Position numbers and translations under genes: made by a program. A stretch of 64,000 bases of DNA, taken from contig JAJEQR010000003.1 of NCBI GenBank assembly GCA_020687485.1, positions 1 through 64,000 on the forward strand. Direction: 5' to 3'. Positions 9,386-17,719 of the stretch are shown one piece after another. The notes under the pieces were generated by a model. It worked only from the letters and a program-made list of their open reading frames with translations, was not told where the DNA came from and did no database searches. Positions within the stretch are counted from its first letter, which is position 1. Every line of letters begins with the position of its first letter. This DNA is from Hominifimenecus microfluidus. Lineage in GTDB: Bacteria; Bacillota; Clostridia; Lachnospirales; Lachnospiraceae.

Positions 9386-10954
9386 GTGATGAAGAGAAAA
9401 GCAAAAGGACTGATTTGCATTGCCATTCTTGGCAGTATGCTGGCAGGCTGCGGGAATAAAGAGGTATCTACGACAGCATCTGATATGAAATCGGGAGATG
9501 TTGAGCTGACTTATTGCGTAAATTCAAGCAATGCATCGGCGGGAGTTACACATGATCCGGCAGTAGATTATACAGGATCCCGAAGCCTTTTCCGGGGGAC
9601 ATGTGAAACGTTATTCGTGCTGGATGATGATACGAAAGAAGTAAAAGGATTTCTTTGCAGCGATTGGAAGCAGACGGATGATACAACATGGACATTCACA
9701 ATTCGGGAGGGCATTACCTTTACGAATGGCAATCCTCTGGATGCAGAGGCCTGTCGCGCTGCGCTGGATTATATTTTTACGAATAATACGCGACTAGGAA
9801 CGCTGGCGGATGTATCTTCTATGGAGGCGGACGGACAGGTATTAACCGTTCATACGAATAAAATCTGTGCGATTCTTCCGCGTATATTGTCCGATTCCAA
9901 TGCCATCATTTTTGATACTACGGCATCGGAAGATTATAGTAAGGGGCTGGTAGGAACCGGTCCGTATATTCTTGACAGTGTGGATGCGGAAGGAAACTGC
10001 GAACTTTCCAGAAATGAGAATTACTGGCAGGGAATGCCGGCGGCATCAAAGGTTCATACAAAAGCAGATCTGTCGGCGGACGCGGTTACGCTGGCCATGC
10101 AATCGGGTGAACTGGACTGGGCCTCCGTATCGGATTCCGATCTGAAGCTGTTTGAGGGGAATGACGATTATGTAATCAGTGAATATAATGGACGGCGTGT
10201 GTATTACCTGTATGTAAATCCGAATTATACGTTTACCCAGGATCCTGCTCTTCGAGAGGCATTAACATACGCGTTTAATCGCCAGGAGATTGTGGATGGC
10301 GTGTACGCCGGACATGGTTCGACGACTCGTTCTATCTTTACAGAGGATTCCCAGTTCTATACGGAGGAATATCTGCAGCCGGACTTTGACCAGAATAAAG
10401 CGAAGGAACTTCTGACAGCTGCAGGATATACCGATACCGACGGTGATGGCTTTGTAGAAAAGGACGGGGAACCGGTAAAACTGAATATTACGTATTATGA
10501 TAAGAATGGATTTAAGACGCTTAGCGAGGTAATCCAGTCGCAGTTAAAGGCTATCGGAATCGATTCCGAAATCACGGTAACGGACTCTATCGCAGATACG
10601 CTGATGAACGGAGAATACAATCTCGGAACGTACGGATATAATACAGAGACTCTGGGAGATTGCTACAACTATTTGCAGCCGGTATTTGGTACAGGTGCTA
10701 CATCCAATTTTACAAAGTTTTCCAATGAAAATGTGGACAGGCTTCTGGATGAACTGACAGTGACTGCAGATGAAGAGCAGAGAGCGAAGATTGCGCAGGA
10801 GATGCAGCAGTATCTGTATACAGAGAACGATCATATTTATTTAATGCATGTACTGAACTACCAAGTGGCAAAAAAAGAAGTCAGGAATCTGACCGCTCAA
10901 TTCGGAAGTGACCAAGGGGACGCTTCTATTTTATGGAAGATCACGAAAGAATGA
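9386..10954 (+). CDS. Extracellular solute-binding lipoprotein, family 5 (Opp/Dpp/Nik)
   Basis: 522 residues with a lipoprotein signal ending in the lipobox LAGC, so it is anchored outside the membrane. The body is a family-5 binding protein (SBP_bac_5): FLCSDWKQTDDTTWTFTIREGITFTNG-type segment, then the LREALTYAFNRQEIVDGVYAGHG segment of the second lobe. GTG 9386 has GGAGG nine bases upstream; ATG 9389 is the alternative start. It captures the ligand for the permeases and ATPases around it. Its 3' end overlaps the first ATPase gene. Family members bind peptides, heme, nickel or metal-opine complexes. Ligand specificity cannot be read here; a metal chelate is one inference from context. Confidence 0.92.
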   Translation: MMKRKAKGLICIAILGSMLAGCGNKEVSTTASDMKSGDVELTYCVNSSNASAGVTHDPAVDYTGSRSLFRGTCETLFVLDDDTKEVKGFLCSDWKQTDDTTWTFTIREGITFTNGNPLDAEACRAALDYIFTNNTRLGTLADVSSMEADGQVLTVHTNKICAILPRILSDSNAIIFDTTASEDYSKGLVGTGPYILDSVDAEGNCELSRNENYWQGMPAASKVHTKADLSADAVTLAMQSGELDWASVSDSDLKLFEGNDDYVISEYNGRRVYYLYVNPNYTFTQDPALREALTYAFNRQEIVDGVYAGHGSTTRSIFTEDSQFYTEEYLQPDFDQNKAKELLTAAGYTDTDGDGFVEKDGEPVKLNITYYDKNGFKTLSEVIQSQLKAIGIDSEITVTDSIADTLMNGEYNLGTYGYNTETLGDCYNYLQPVFGTGATSNFTKFSNENVDRLLDELTVTADEEQRAKIAQEMQQYLYTENDHIYLMHVLNYQVAKKEVRNLTAQFGSDQGDASILWKITKE

Positions 10955-11904
10955 AAGACGCTGCATTATTGAGGATATCGAACCTGAATACGATGTATGG
11001 AAATTCCCTGATTTTGAAGGGAATTTCCATGTCTGTAGGACATGGTGAAATTGTGGGAGTTGTAGGTGAATCCGGCAGTGGGAAGAGTACCGTCATTTAT
11101 TCCGCTATGGGACTTCTTGGAAAGGGAGGTCGTGTGGCATCTGGAGAAATTCGTTATAAGACGCAGGATCTGTTGAAAATTTCGGCGGAGGAATTACGAA
11201 GATTGCGCGGCGAGAAAATGACTCTGATTGCGCAAAATCCAATGGATTCCTTCCATCCTATTCGAAAAATCGGGAAGGAACTGCGATTGTTTGTAAAAGC
11301 ACATCAGACAGTAAGTTATCCGAAAGCAGAGAATGAGATGCTGCGGCTGATGGAAAAATTCGGCTTGCGTGACGGGAGAGAGATTCTGGGGAAATATGCC
11401 TTTGAACTCAGCGGGGGTATGTGTCAGCGAACGGCTGCTGCTCTTGCCATGGTAAGAAAACCGGAAGTACTTTTTGCAGACGAGCCTACCAGTGCGTTGG
11501 ATGTAACCGTGCAGAAGCAGGTGGTGGAAGAGATGCTGCGTGTAAGAGAAGAGGCAGGAACGTCGATCTTGATAGTTTCCCATAATATTGGCGTAATCTC
11601 TTATATGGCGGATAAAATCTATGTAATGTATGCAGGCAGTGTTGTGGAATATGGGAGTACCAGGGAGATCATACGATATTCGGCGCACCCATATACTCAG
11701 AATCTGATACAGGCCGTTCCCAAAATGAATCAGCCGATTTTCCGGGCGGCAGGCACTGCCATGAGAGCACAGGAAAGCAGCGGATGCCCATATGTGAATC
11801 ATTGCCCGGAGAAAAAGAAAATATGTGAAGAACAAATGCCGGCTTTCCGGGAAATTTTGGATGGACATTATGTGCGTTGCTGGAAGTCGGGCGAGGTGTT
11901 GTAG
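10951..11904 (+). CDS. ABC transporter ATP-binding protein, DppD/NikD type
   Basis: 317 residues with Walker A GESGSGKST, signature LSGGMCQR, Walker B VLFADEPTSALD and switch His in IVSHNIG. The C-terminus carries the Cys-containing tail of oligopeptide-type ATPases (C-P-Y-V-N-H-C, K-I-C, V-R-C), often thought to hold a metal cluster. ATG 10951 overlaps the binding-protein stop (ATGA), favouring coupling; an in-frame ATG at 10933 would add six residues. It energises import through the two permeases, together with the ATPase encoded next. Confidence 0.92.
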   Translation: MKDAALLRISNLNTMYGNSLILKGISMSVGHGEIVGVVGESGSGKSTVIYSAMGLLGKGGRVASGEIRYKTQDLLKISAEELRRLRGEKMTLIAQNPMDSFHPIRKIGKELRLFVKAHQTVSYPKAENEMLRLMEKFGLRDGREILGKYAFELSGGMCQRTAAALAMVRKPEVLFADEPTSALDVTVQKQVVEEMLRVREEAGTSILIVSHNIGVISYMADKIYVMYAGSVVEYGSTREIIRYSAHPYTQNLIQAVPKMNQPIFRAAGTAMRAQESSGCPYVNHCPEKKKICEEQMPAFREILDGHYVRCWKSGEVL

Positions 11905-12681
11905 ATGGAACTGCTGAAAGTGGAAAATCTGGATAAATCTTTTCTTTCCAGCAAACACGCAAAGCTGGTTCATGCGGTAAATCAGGTCAGCTTTACTGTA
12001 AACAGCGGAGAATTTGTGGCTCTGGTTGGAGAAAGTGGATCAGGAAAAAGTACAGTGGCCCAGATTATAGCAGGACTTACACCTGCGGATTCCGGAGCTG
12101 TTTTTCTGAGGGGAGAGCGTGCTGCATATCCGTATTTCCGGGAATATTATAAGTTCCTGCAGATGGTGTTTCAGATGCCTGTGGATTCTTTTGATCCCAG
12201 GTGGAGAATCGGGAAGGTTCTGGAAACCATTCTGAAACGATTTGCGTATCCGGGAAATCGCAGGATGAGAGCAGCCGAACTTTTATCTATGGTAGGACTT
12301 CCTCTGGCATATCTGGATAAGTTTCCTGCTCAGATGAGCGGAGGGGAATGTCAGAGAGCGGCTTTGGCCCGCGCGTTGGCTGTGGGGCCGGAACTTTTGA
12401 TTTGCGATGAAATCACAAGCGCTCTTGATGTGAGCGTCCAGGCTCAGGTTATAGATTTACTTCTGCAGTTAAAAGAAAAAACAAAGATTTCTTTGCTGTT
12501 CATTTCGCATGATCTGGCTCTGGTGCAGGGGATCAGTGACAGAGTTTTGGTTATGAAAGATGGGATGATTGTAGAGAGCGGCAGCACCAGTGAAGTTCTT
12601 GGAGCCCCCAGAACTGCATATACAAGACAATTAATTCAGTCACTGATCACGATCGAAGACGCAGAAAAGGAAAGCCGCTGA
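11905..12681 (+). CDS. ABC transporter ATP-binding protein, DppF/NikE type
   Basis: 258 residues with Walker A GESGSGKST, signature MSGGECQR, Walker B LLICDEITSALD and switch LFISHDLALV. It starts directly after the TAG of the previous gene (ATG 11905) with GAGGTG upstream. It lacks the Cys-rich tail of its partner, as usual for the F/E-type ATPase of these importers. It is the last gene of the cassette, and its TGA stop lies inside the 5' arm of the terminator. Confidence 0.92.
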   Translation: MELLKVENLDKSFLSSKHAKLVHAVNQVSFTVNSGEFVALVGESGSGKSTVAQIIAGLTPADSGAVFLRGERAAYPYFREYYKFLQMVFQMPVDSFDPRWRIGKVLETILKRFAYPGNRRMRAAELLSMVGLPLAYLDKFPAQMSGGECQRAALARALAVGPELLICDEITSALDVSVQAQVIDLLLQLKEKTKISLLFISHDLALVQGISDRVLVMKDGMIVESGSTSEVLGAPRTAYTRQLIQSLITIEDAEKESR

Positions 12682-12687
12682 CGCAAT
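12669..12687 (+). repeat. 19-bp direct repeat, right copy
   Basis: Identical to 4549-4567. Here the repeat covers the last codons and stop of the ATPase gene and the 5' arm of its terminator. Confidence 0.8.
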
Positions 12688-12710
12688 GAAAAGTCAGCGG
12701 TTTTCTTTTT
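12671..12710 (+). terminator. Terminator at the end of the ABC cassette
   Basis: The stem AAAGCCGCTGAC / GTCAGCGGTTTT (one G-T wobble) is followed by CTTTTT. The stop codon of the ATPase gene (12679-12681) is in the stem. The 5' arm is the same as in the terminator at 4551. Confidence 0.85.
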
Positions 12711-12760
12711 GGCGAGTAATTGTGAATTTTCAGACTTTCACATTTTTGTTCCAAAAGAAA

Positions 12761-12789
12761 TTGCAAACAGAGAGCGGAAACGATATAAT
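12761..12789 (+). promoter_or_regulatory. Promoter of the AraC-type regulator gene
   Basis: -35 TTGCAA (12761-12766), a 17-base spacer and a perfect -10 TATAAT (12784-12789). It lies 38 bases before the chosen GTG start, which shows that the longer open frame starting at 12686 is not the real N-terminus. Confidence 0.8.
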
Positions 12790-12826
12790 ACAGGTTATAA
12801 ACAAAAATGTGGGAGAGGTTTCATTA

Positions 12827-15112
12827 GTGAATAAGAATTCTCTGTATTTTTCTTTAAAAAAGGCGATTCATACCTTTCGTCTGAAAAGTATTTTCTGCAG
12901 AATCCTCGTGGTGCTTGTGGTGCTGATTCTGGGAATCTGCAGCCTGTTCTATCTGGTGATCAGCAGTCACTATCGGGAGAGCAGTCAGGAACACGAGATT
13001 AACGGCAATTTGGCGGCTCTGAATCTGATCGGGAATCAGATGGAGGATCAGATCCTGAAATCCGAGACGCAGTTGGAAGAGCTGCTGGATCTAAATGTTC
13101 TGGAGATGCTGGCTTCGCAGGAGGATATTTTCTCGAATCCGGCTGCGCTTGATATTGTACAGAAGCTGAAAAAGCTGGCGGATGAGAATCCGCTGATTGC
13201 GCGTGCCTTCCTTTATACGGAGCAATGGGATGCGCTGCTCTCCTCGGATCAGACGGTGAAGCCGCTGGACGATACGGAGGAGGCCTCGGTGGTAGCGTAT
13301 TGCCGGGCGCAGAAGATGGAGAATACGATTGCAATGTTCAACGGAAATCTCTACCTGTTCTGTGAACTGCCCGGAGGCAGGCGCTCCGTGTTGGGAGCCA
13401 TTGAGATTAATGGGGACTCCTGGTACCAGAACTTTTCGGAAAACGTGACGACGTTCCGCCCGGATTTTGAGATTTATCCGTTCCTGGGAGATGCTCCGCT
13501 CTTCCCGGATCAGATCGAATATCCGGATGAGCAGGCGTTCGAGGTTGTAAACCGTGAAGTGCGGAATTACGGGGATGAAGTCTGCGAACTGCCGAATGCT
13601 GCCGGAAAGCTTCTGGCTCACAGCTGCAGCAGTGTGGAACTCCATTTGTTGGGTTTTCTGGACGAAAATGAGGGTGCGCTCTCACTGGGAGCAGTTCTGC
13701 AGGACTCTTTCCCTGCGTTGCTACCGGCGTTTCTTCTGCTAGTTGCCGCCGGTATCGTTCTGATTGTCCTGATTTGCCGGCCGATGTGGCGGACTCTGCA
13801 GGCGATCCTGGAGCAGAGAAATCCGGAAGGATCCGGCAGTGAACTTGCGACACGGGGGACGAAGAATGAATTTGAGCTGATCAGCAGCCTGTTTCAGGAG
13901 CAGAAAAATCATGAAAACCGCCTGAGTGAACTGCTGCAGAAGAGCAGCCGGGCAGTGACGGAACAGGTGCTGCGGGATATTATTGATGGAAATGAGAAGA
14001 ACGAGACGGTGATCCGCAGAACTTTTTCGGAGATTGCGGCTCCGTTTGACTGTGATCTTTCCTACAAGATCATTCTGGCTGAGGTTCTGCGGGAGGGAGA
14101 AGAGGATTTCTCGGCGGTTGAAGCGGAGATTAGCCGGATTGCTCTCAGAGATCTGGCCAGGAATTTCTGGAAGGAGAAAGCGCAGTGCCATATCCTGAAT
14201 CACAATGACCAGAGAATTGTAATTGTGCTGGGATTTCCCCGGGAACTTTCCGTGCGGAATATTCGTGCCTGGGAGGAGGAGTTCGGAGAATTATGTATCA
14301 GTCGCTTTCAGAATTCTCCGGGGACGCCGGTTCTGGGAGTCAGTGCAGTATTTTCTGATGTGTTTTCTTTGGATGAGGCTTTCGTGGGCGCACGCGAGGA
14401 ACTTCGGAAAAAACTCTACTATAATACAGAGAACAAAGATCCGAAGGATGTGTGCTCGGTTTATAAGAATAAAGTACATCTCTGCCTGGAGAGGATCAGC
14501 AGAGAGCCGGAGGAGGCCGCGCAGAGCATGCGATTGATTCTGCAGAGTACAGAGAAATATCCAGAGGAAGAGCGCCAGATCTGGCTGGACTATATCGATG
14601 AAATCCTGGAATACCTGCTGCGCAGTCAGATTCCATGTGAAGAACGATGGCTGGAGGGACGCATGGCTTTTACCGTGGAAGAGGGCTTTGCTGAGAGGCG
14701 AGAACAGCTGAAAGCCTGGCTGGAGCAGTTCCTGGAGAATGTTGTAGAGAAAATCATGGAGCAGGCCGGAACGGCGCAGGTGCATTACCTGGAGCAGGCG
14801 AAGAACTATATCCGGAATCACTATGACGACAGCAATCTGTCGCTTCTGACTGTGAGCGAAAACTGCAGCATCAGCCGCGGCTATCTCTCCAAGCTTTTTG
14901 CAAAGTATTCGGATGGAAGCTTCACCGATTATCTGAACTGGTATCGGGTTCAGCAGGCATGTGAACTTCTGAAGACGACCGGATTTTCCGTGCAGGAAAT
15001 CGGTTTGAAGACAGGATTCAATTCGCCGCAGAGTTTCAGCCGGGTATTTAAGAAGCATATGAATGTTACGCCGTCTCAGTACCGCGTACAGAAGAGAAGG
15101 CAGGGGATGTAG
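12827..15112 (+). CDS. Membrane-anchored AraC-family sensor-regulator
   Basis: 761 residues. Residues about 20-45 form a membrane segment (ILVVLVVLILGICSLFYLVI) and a second lies near residue 300 (LLPAFLLLVAAGIVLIVLI), enclosing an extracellular region of about 250 residues that resembles a Cache-like sensor. A cytoplasmic linker leads to two HTH_18-type AraC helices at the C-terminus (LSLLTVSENCSISRGYLSKLF and IGLKTGFNSPQSFSRVFKKH). The GTG start at 12827 has GGGAGAGG upstream and lies downstream of the promoter. Such proteins sense an outside signal and activate nearby carbohydrate or solute uptake genes. The next gene, only one base away, is an extracellular binding lipoprotein, which may present ligand to the sensor (inference). 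Confidence 0.88.
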   Translation: MNKNSLYFSLKKAIHTFRLKSIFCRILVVLVVLILGICSLFYLVISSHYRESSQEHEINGNLAALNLIGNQMEDQILKSETQLEELLDLNVLEMLASQEDIFSNPAALDIVQKLKKLADENPLIARAFLYTEQWDALLSSDQTVKPLDDTEEASVVAYCRAQKMENTIAMFNGNLYLFCELPGGRRSVLGAIEINGDSWYQNFSENVTTFRPDFEIYPFLGDAPLFPDQIEYPDEQAFEVVNREVRNYGDEVCELPNAAGKLLAHSCSSVELHLLGFLDENEGALSLGAVLQDSFPALLPAFLLLVAAGIVLIVLICRPMWRTLQAILEQRNPEGSGSELATRGTKNEFELISSLFQEQKNHENRLSELLQKSSRAVTEQVLRDIIDGNEKNETVIRRTFSEIAAPFDCDLSYKIILAEVLREGEEDFSAVEAEISRIALRDLARNFWKEKAQCHILNHNDQRIVIVLGFPRELSVRNIRAWEEEFGELCISRFQNSPGTPVLGVSAVFSDVFSLDEAFVGAREELRKKLYYNTENKDPKDVCSVYKNKVHLCLERISREPEEAAQSMRLILQSTEKYPEEERQIWLDYIDEILEYLLRSQIPCEERWLEGRMAFTVEEGFAERREQLKAWLEQFLENVVEKIMEQAGTAQVHYLEQAKNYIRNHYDDSNLSLLTVSENCSISRGYLSKLFAKYSDGSFTDYLNWYRVQQACELLKTTGFSVQEIGLKTGFNSPQSFSRVFKKHMNVTPSQYRVQKRRQGM

Positions 15113-15113
15113 C

Positions 15114-16193
15114 ATGAAGGAAATTAGAAGAAATCATAATAGAAGAGTGTGGAGCACCGGGCTGCTGTTGCTTTGTCTGATTCTGCTTGCCGGATGTGGC
15201 GCTTCCGAAACGCCGGTCTCCTGGTTTTCTTACCATGAAGAGGAAACTGTGAGTCTGGATGCGGAGTCAGAGGAAAAGGAATGTACGACACTGATCCTGA
15301 CACATTCGCAGGAGGAAGGAAGTTCGATCTATGAGATGGCGGAAATCTTTAAGGAACGTCTGGAGGCGGTTTCGGACGGAAAATACCAGGTTGAGATTTA
15401 TCCCGCGAATACTTATGGAAGGATTGCGGGCAATTATCACGCGGTAAAGTCAGGGCGGATTGAAATGCGGATCGGCGGCAACAGCGATTCCTGTATGGAT
15501 ATTCTATCGTGGCTTCCGGCCTTTACGGATGTGGAGCCGGAACAGATGATGGAGAAGCTGCAGCCGGACAGCCCGCTCTATGCGCTGATTCAGGAGGAGT
15601 GTGAGCAGGATGGCTGCCGCCTACTGGGGATGATGTCGCCGATGTACCGGGTGCTGACCAGCAGCCGGAAGATCTCGTCAGTGCAGGATTTTTCAGGACT
15701 TACGATCCGCACGGTCGAGAGGGAGGGGGATACGCGCTTCTGGTCGCAGCTCGGAGCAAAGCCAACGTCAGCCTATGATATTGATCAATTGTATACGGCA
15801 CTTCAGATGGGGCTTGTCGATGCTGAGGAGAATCCGATTGAGGTGATCTGCAGCCGGAAGTTCTATGAATATCAGGATTATTTTGTTGAGACAAAACATC
15901 GTTTTCTGCTGAATGGTTTCTTTATTAATGAAACATTCTGGGACAGTCTGCCAGAGATGGATCAGGGGATCTTCGAAGATGCCGTATCGTATGCGTTGCG
16001 TGAAGGCGATATCTATGCGCAGGAGAAGCAAAAAGAATACGAAGCCCTGATCGGAGAAAATATGGAGATCGTGGAGCTTTCGGAAGAAGATCATGAGATG
16101 ATTCGCCAGACAGGCGGTGCTACCGTGAAAGCTTGGCTGGAGGAGATCTATGGCACAGAAAATGTGCAGAAAATACTTGACAGCCTGGAGTAA
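15114..16193 (+). CDS. TRAP-type (DctP family) solute-binding lipoprotein, orphan
   Basis: 359 residues with a lipoprotein signal and lipobox LAGC, then a DctP fold: LILTHSQEEGSSIYEMAEIFKE start, EIYPANTYG, the hinge region GLTIRTVEREGD and LGAKPTSAYDIDQLYTALQMGLVDAEENP. The latter matches the Arg and ligand-loop region of TRAP binding proteins for carboxylates. The ATG at 15114 directly follows the regulator stop. No DctQ or DctM membrane genes are next to it; a terminator and an antiporter gene follow. It may work with a transporter elsewhere, or serve as the ligand-presenting part of the AraC-type sensor. Confidence 0.88.
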   Translation: MKEIRRNHNRRVWSTGLLLLCLILLAGCGASETPVSWFSYHEEETVSLDAESEEKECTTLILTHSQEEGSSIYEMAEIFKERLEAVSDGKYQVEIYPANTYGRIAGNYHAVKSGRIEMRIGGNSDSCMDILSWLPAFTDVEPEQMMEKLQPDSPLYALIQEECEQDGCRLLGMMSPMYRVLTSSRKISSVQDFSGLTIRTVEREGDTRFWSQLGAKPTSAYDIDQLYTALQMGLVDAEENPIEVICSRKFYEYQDYFVETKHRFLLNGFFINETFWDSLPEMDQGIFEDAVSYALREGDIYAQEKQKEYEALIGENMEIVELSEEDHEMIRQTGGATVKAWLEEIYGTENVQKILDSLE

Positions 16194-16291
16194 TTCCGGT
16201 ATAGTACAGACAACAAAAGGGAGTAGCTGGCGCCGGAAGGTGTGTGCTTTTCGTCAATACGATGGTTTTTCCATCCGGAAAGGAATGAAAC

Positions 16292-16334
16292 AGCGAGACT
16301 TTTGCCATAATTCTGGCAGGGGTCTCGTTTTTTA
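16292..16334 (+). terminator. Terminator after the TRAP binding-protein gene
   Basis: CGAGAC (16294-16299) pairs with GTCTCG (16322-16327), with an inner GCC/GGC pair, followed by TTTTTT. Confidence 0.75.
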
Positions 16335-16390
16335 TTGGTAACAGCGGAAGCAAGCGGGAACCCGGAGTTTACACACAAGGAGGTAGCAAC

Positions 16391-17395
16391 ATGGTCATTC
16401 AGGTACTTATTCTTATCGCAGGTTTTCTTCTTCTCGTTAAAGGCGCGGACTGGTTCGTGGATGGCGCAGCTTCGTTGGCGGAGCGGATGGGAATTCCGCA
16501 GCTGGTGGTCGGACTGACGATTGTTGCGATGGGGACCAGCATGCCGGAAGCGGCAGTCAGTATCGCGTCAGCTCTGAAAAATAATCCGGAGATTGCAATC
16601 GGCAACGTCGTGGGGAGTAATACGCTGAACATTCTTCTGATTCTTGGGCTGACTGCACTGATTCATCCGATTCGGATTCAGCGGTCAACGATTCGATATG
16701 AAATGCCCTTTATGATCGCTGTTACGCTTCTTTTGACGGCTTTTGGAATCAGCGGAAGCCGGATTAGCCGTACAGAAGGCGTAATTTTCTGGGGATTGTT
16801 TATCCTTTATTTTGTATATCTATTCTGGTTGAGCCGGAATCACCGTAAACAGGGAACGGAAGATCTGAAAGATTCTGCTGCGTCTGGAATTACGGCTGCT
16901 TCGGTTTCTGCAGAAGAGAGCGTGGAAACGAAGGGAGGAAAGCAGCAGAAGCATTCGATCCTCTGGTATCTGGCAGAAATTCTGATTGGCGGAGCAATGG
17001 TTGTCTGGGGCAGTGACCTTGTTGTAGACAGCGCAACAGTGCTTGCCGGAATGTTCGGTATGAGCGATCGTATGATTGCTCTTACAATTGTAGCATTCGG
17101 AACGTCTCTTCCGGAGCTGGTGACTTCCGTGACGGCAGCGCGAAAGGGCAACGCGGATCTCGCAGTGGGAAATGTGGTCGGCAGCAATATTTTTAATATT
17201 CTGATGATCATCGGGACGGTAGCGCTGATTCGTCCGATTCCTTTCGCTGATGCTTTTTACCTGGATCTGGGAACAGCGATTATCAGCGCAGTGGTTCTCT
17301 GGTTCGGAAGTATTCCTTCGCAGCGGCTGGGACGTGCGATGGGAGCATGTCTGCTTCTTCTGTATGCTGGTTATTTTGTAATTCTTTGCCGGTAG
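16391..17395 (+). CDS. Calcium/sodium antiporter, CaCA family (YrbG-like)
   Basis: 334 residues with the two inverted alpha-repeats of the CaCA superfamily: MGTSMPEAAVS...NVVGSNTLNI in the first half and FGTSLPELVTS...NVVGSNIFNI in the second. About ten membrane segments and a hydrophilic central loop (about residues 150-190) are visible. The conserved Glu in each alpha-repeat is present. The start has AAGGAGGT nine bases upstream. It probably exports Ca2+ in exchange for Na+ or H+. It appears to be transcribed alone, between two terminators. Confidence 0.93.
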   Translation: MVIQVLILIAGFLLLVKGADWFVDGAASLAERMGIPQLVVGLTIVAMGTSMPEAAVSIASALKNNPEIAIGNVVGSNTLNILLILGLTALIHPIRIQRSTIRYEMPFMIAVTLLLTAFGISGSRISRTEGVIFWGLFILYFVYLFWLSRNHRKQGTEDLKDSAASGITAASVSAEESVETKGGKQQKHSILWYLAEILIGGAMVVWGSDLVVDSATVLAGMFGMSDRMIALTIVAFGTSLPELVTSVTAARKGNADLAVGNVVGSNIFNILMIIGTVALIRPIPFADAFYLDLGTAIISAVVLWFGSIPSQRLGRAMGACLLLLYAGYFVILCR

Positions 17396-17396
17396 T

Positions 17397-17428
17397 TAGT
17401 GGTCAGTGGTTAGTGTTTAGTGGTTAGT
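17397..17428 (+). repeat. Degenerate heptad repeats (TTAGTGG type)
   Basis: A short tract of TTAGTGG, TCAGTGG, TTAGTGT and TTAGTGG-like heptads directly after the antiporter stop. A related tract lies at 23322-23353, so both sides of the giant hydrolase gene carry it. Confidence 0.6.
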
Positions 17429-17455
17429 GAGCAGTTCTTCGGGGCTGCTCTTTTT
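17429..17455 (+). terminator. Terminator with UUCG tetraloop
   Basis: GAGCAGTTC and GGGCTGCTC pair (two G-T wobbles) around a TTCG tetraloop, followed by TTTTT. It ends the antiporter transcript. Confidence 0.88.
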
Positions 17456-17719
17456 GTATGGGAGAAGATTTTTTCTTGAATATATCGGGAATTTCTGAGA
17501 AAATGCGTGGGTTGGCACAGGATATGGTGAAGAAATGTACATTATTTAAACTGATAAACAAAAATTAAGAAATGTATATGGATTTTAAGCATGACGGATG
17601 ATCGAAAGAATTGAAGATTGCCTTTGTACACAAAGTTGATTAAACTGGGGAGCATGAGCGGCTGCCCCATAGCAGCTGCGGAGAAGCACAAAGAGGCACC
17701 AGAAAAAGGAGGAAAAAAG
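17456..17719 (+). other. Long leader region of the giant hydrolase gene
   Basis: 264 bases without a gene. A TTG-started in-frame extension of the hydrolase (from 17618) encodes no signal-like sequence and is better read as leader. An AAGGAGG site (17705-17712 region) precedes ATG 17720. No confident promoter was found; the stretch is AT-rich around 17530-17580. Confidence 0.4.

Noticed and set aside
4700..12681. A staphylopine-type opine metallophore cluster
   Set aside because: No nicotianamine synthase-like, opine dehydrogenase or histidine racemase gene is present; only the exporter/importer logic is shared, so it is reported as a hypothesis under a different chemistry.
12686..12826. N-terminal extension of the AraC-type regulator from ATG 12686
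   Set aside because: It starts inside the previous terminator and upstream of a strong promoter; the GTG at 12827 has a good ribosome site.
16391..17395. The CaCA antiporter as the missing TRAP membrane subunit for the DctP-type lipoprotein
   Set aside because: It has the twin GTSxPE alpha-repeats of Ca2+/cation antiporters, and a terminator separates it from the lipoprotein gene.
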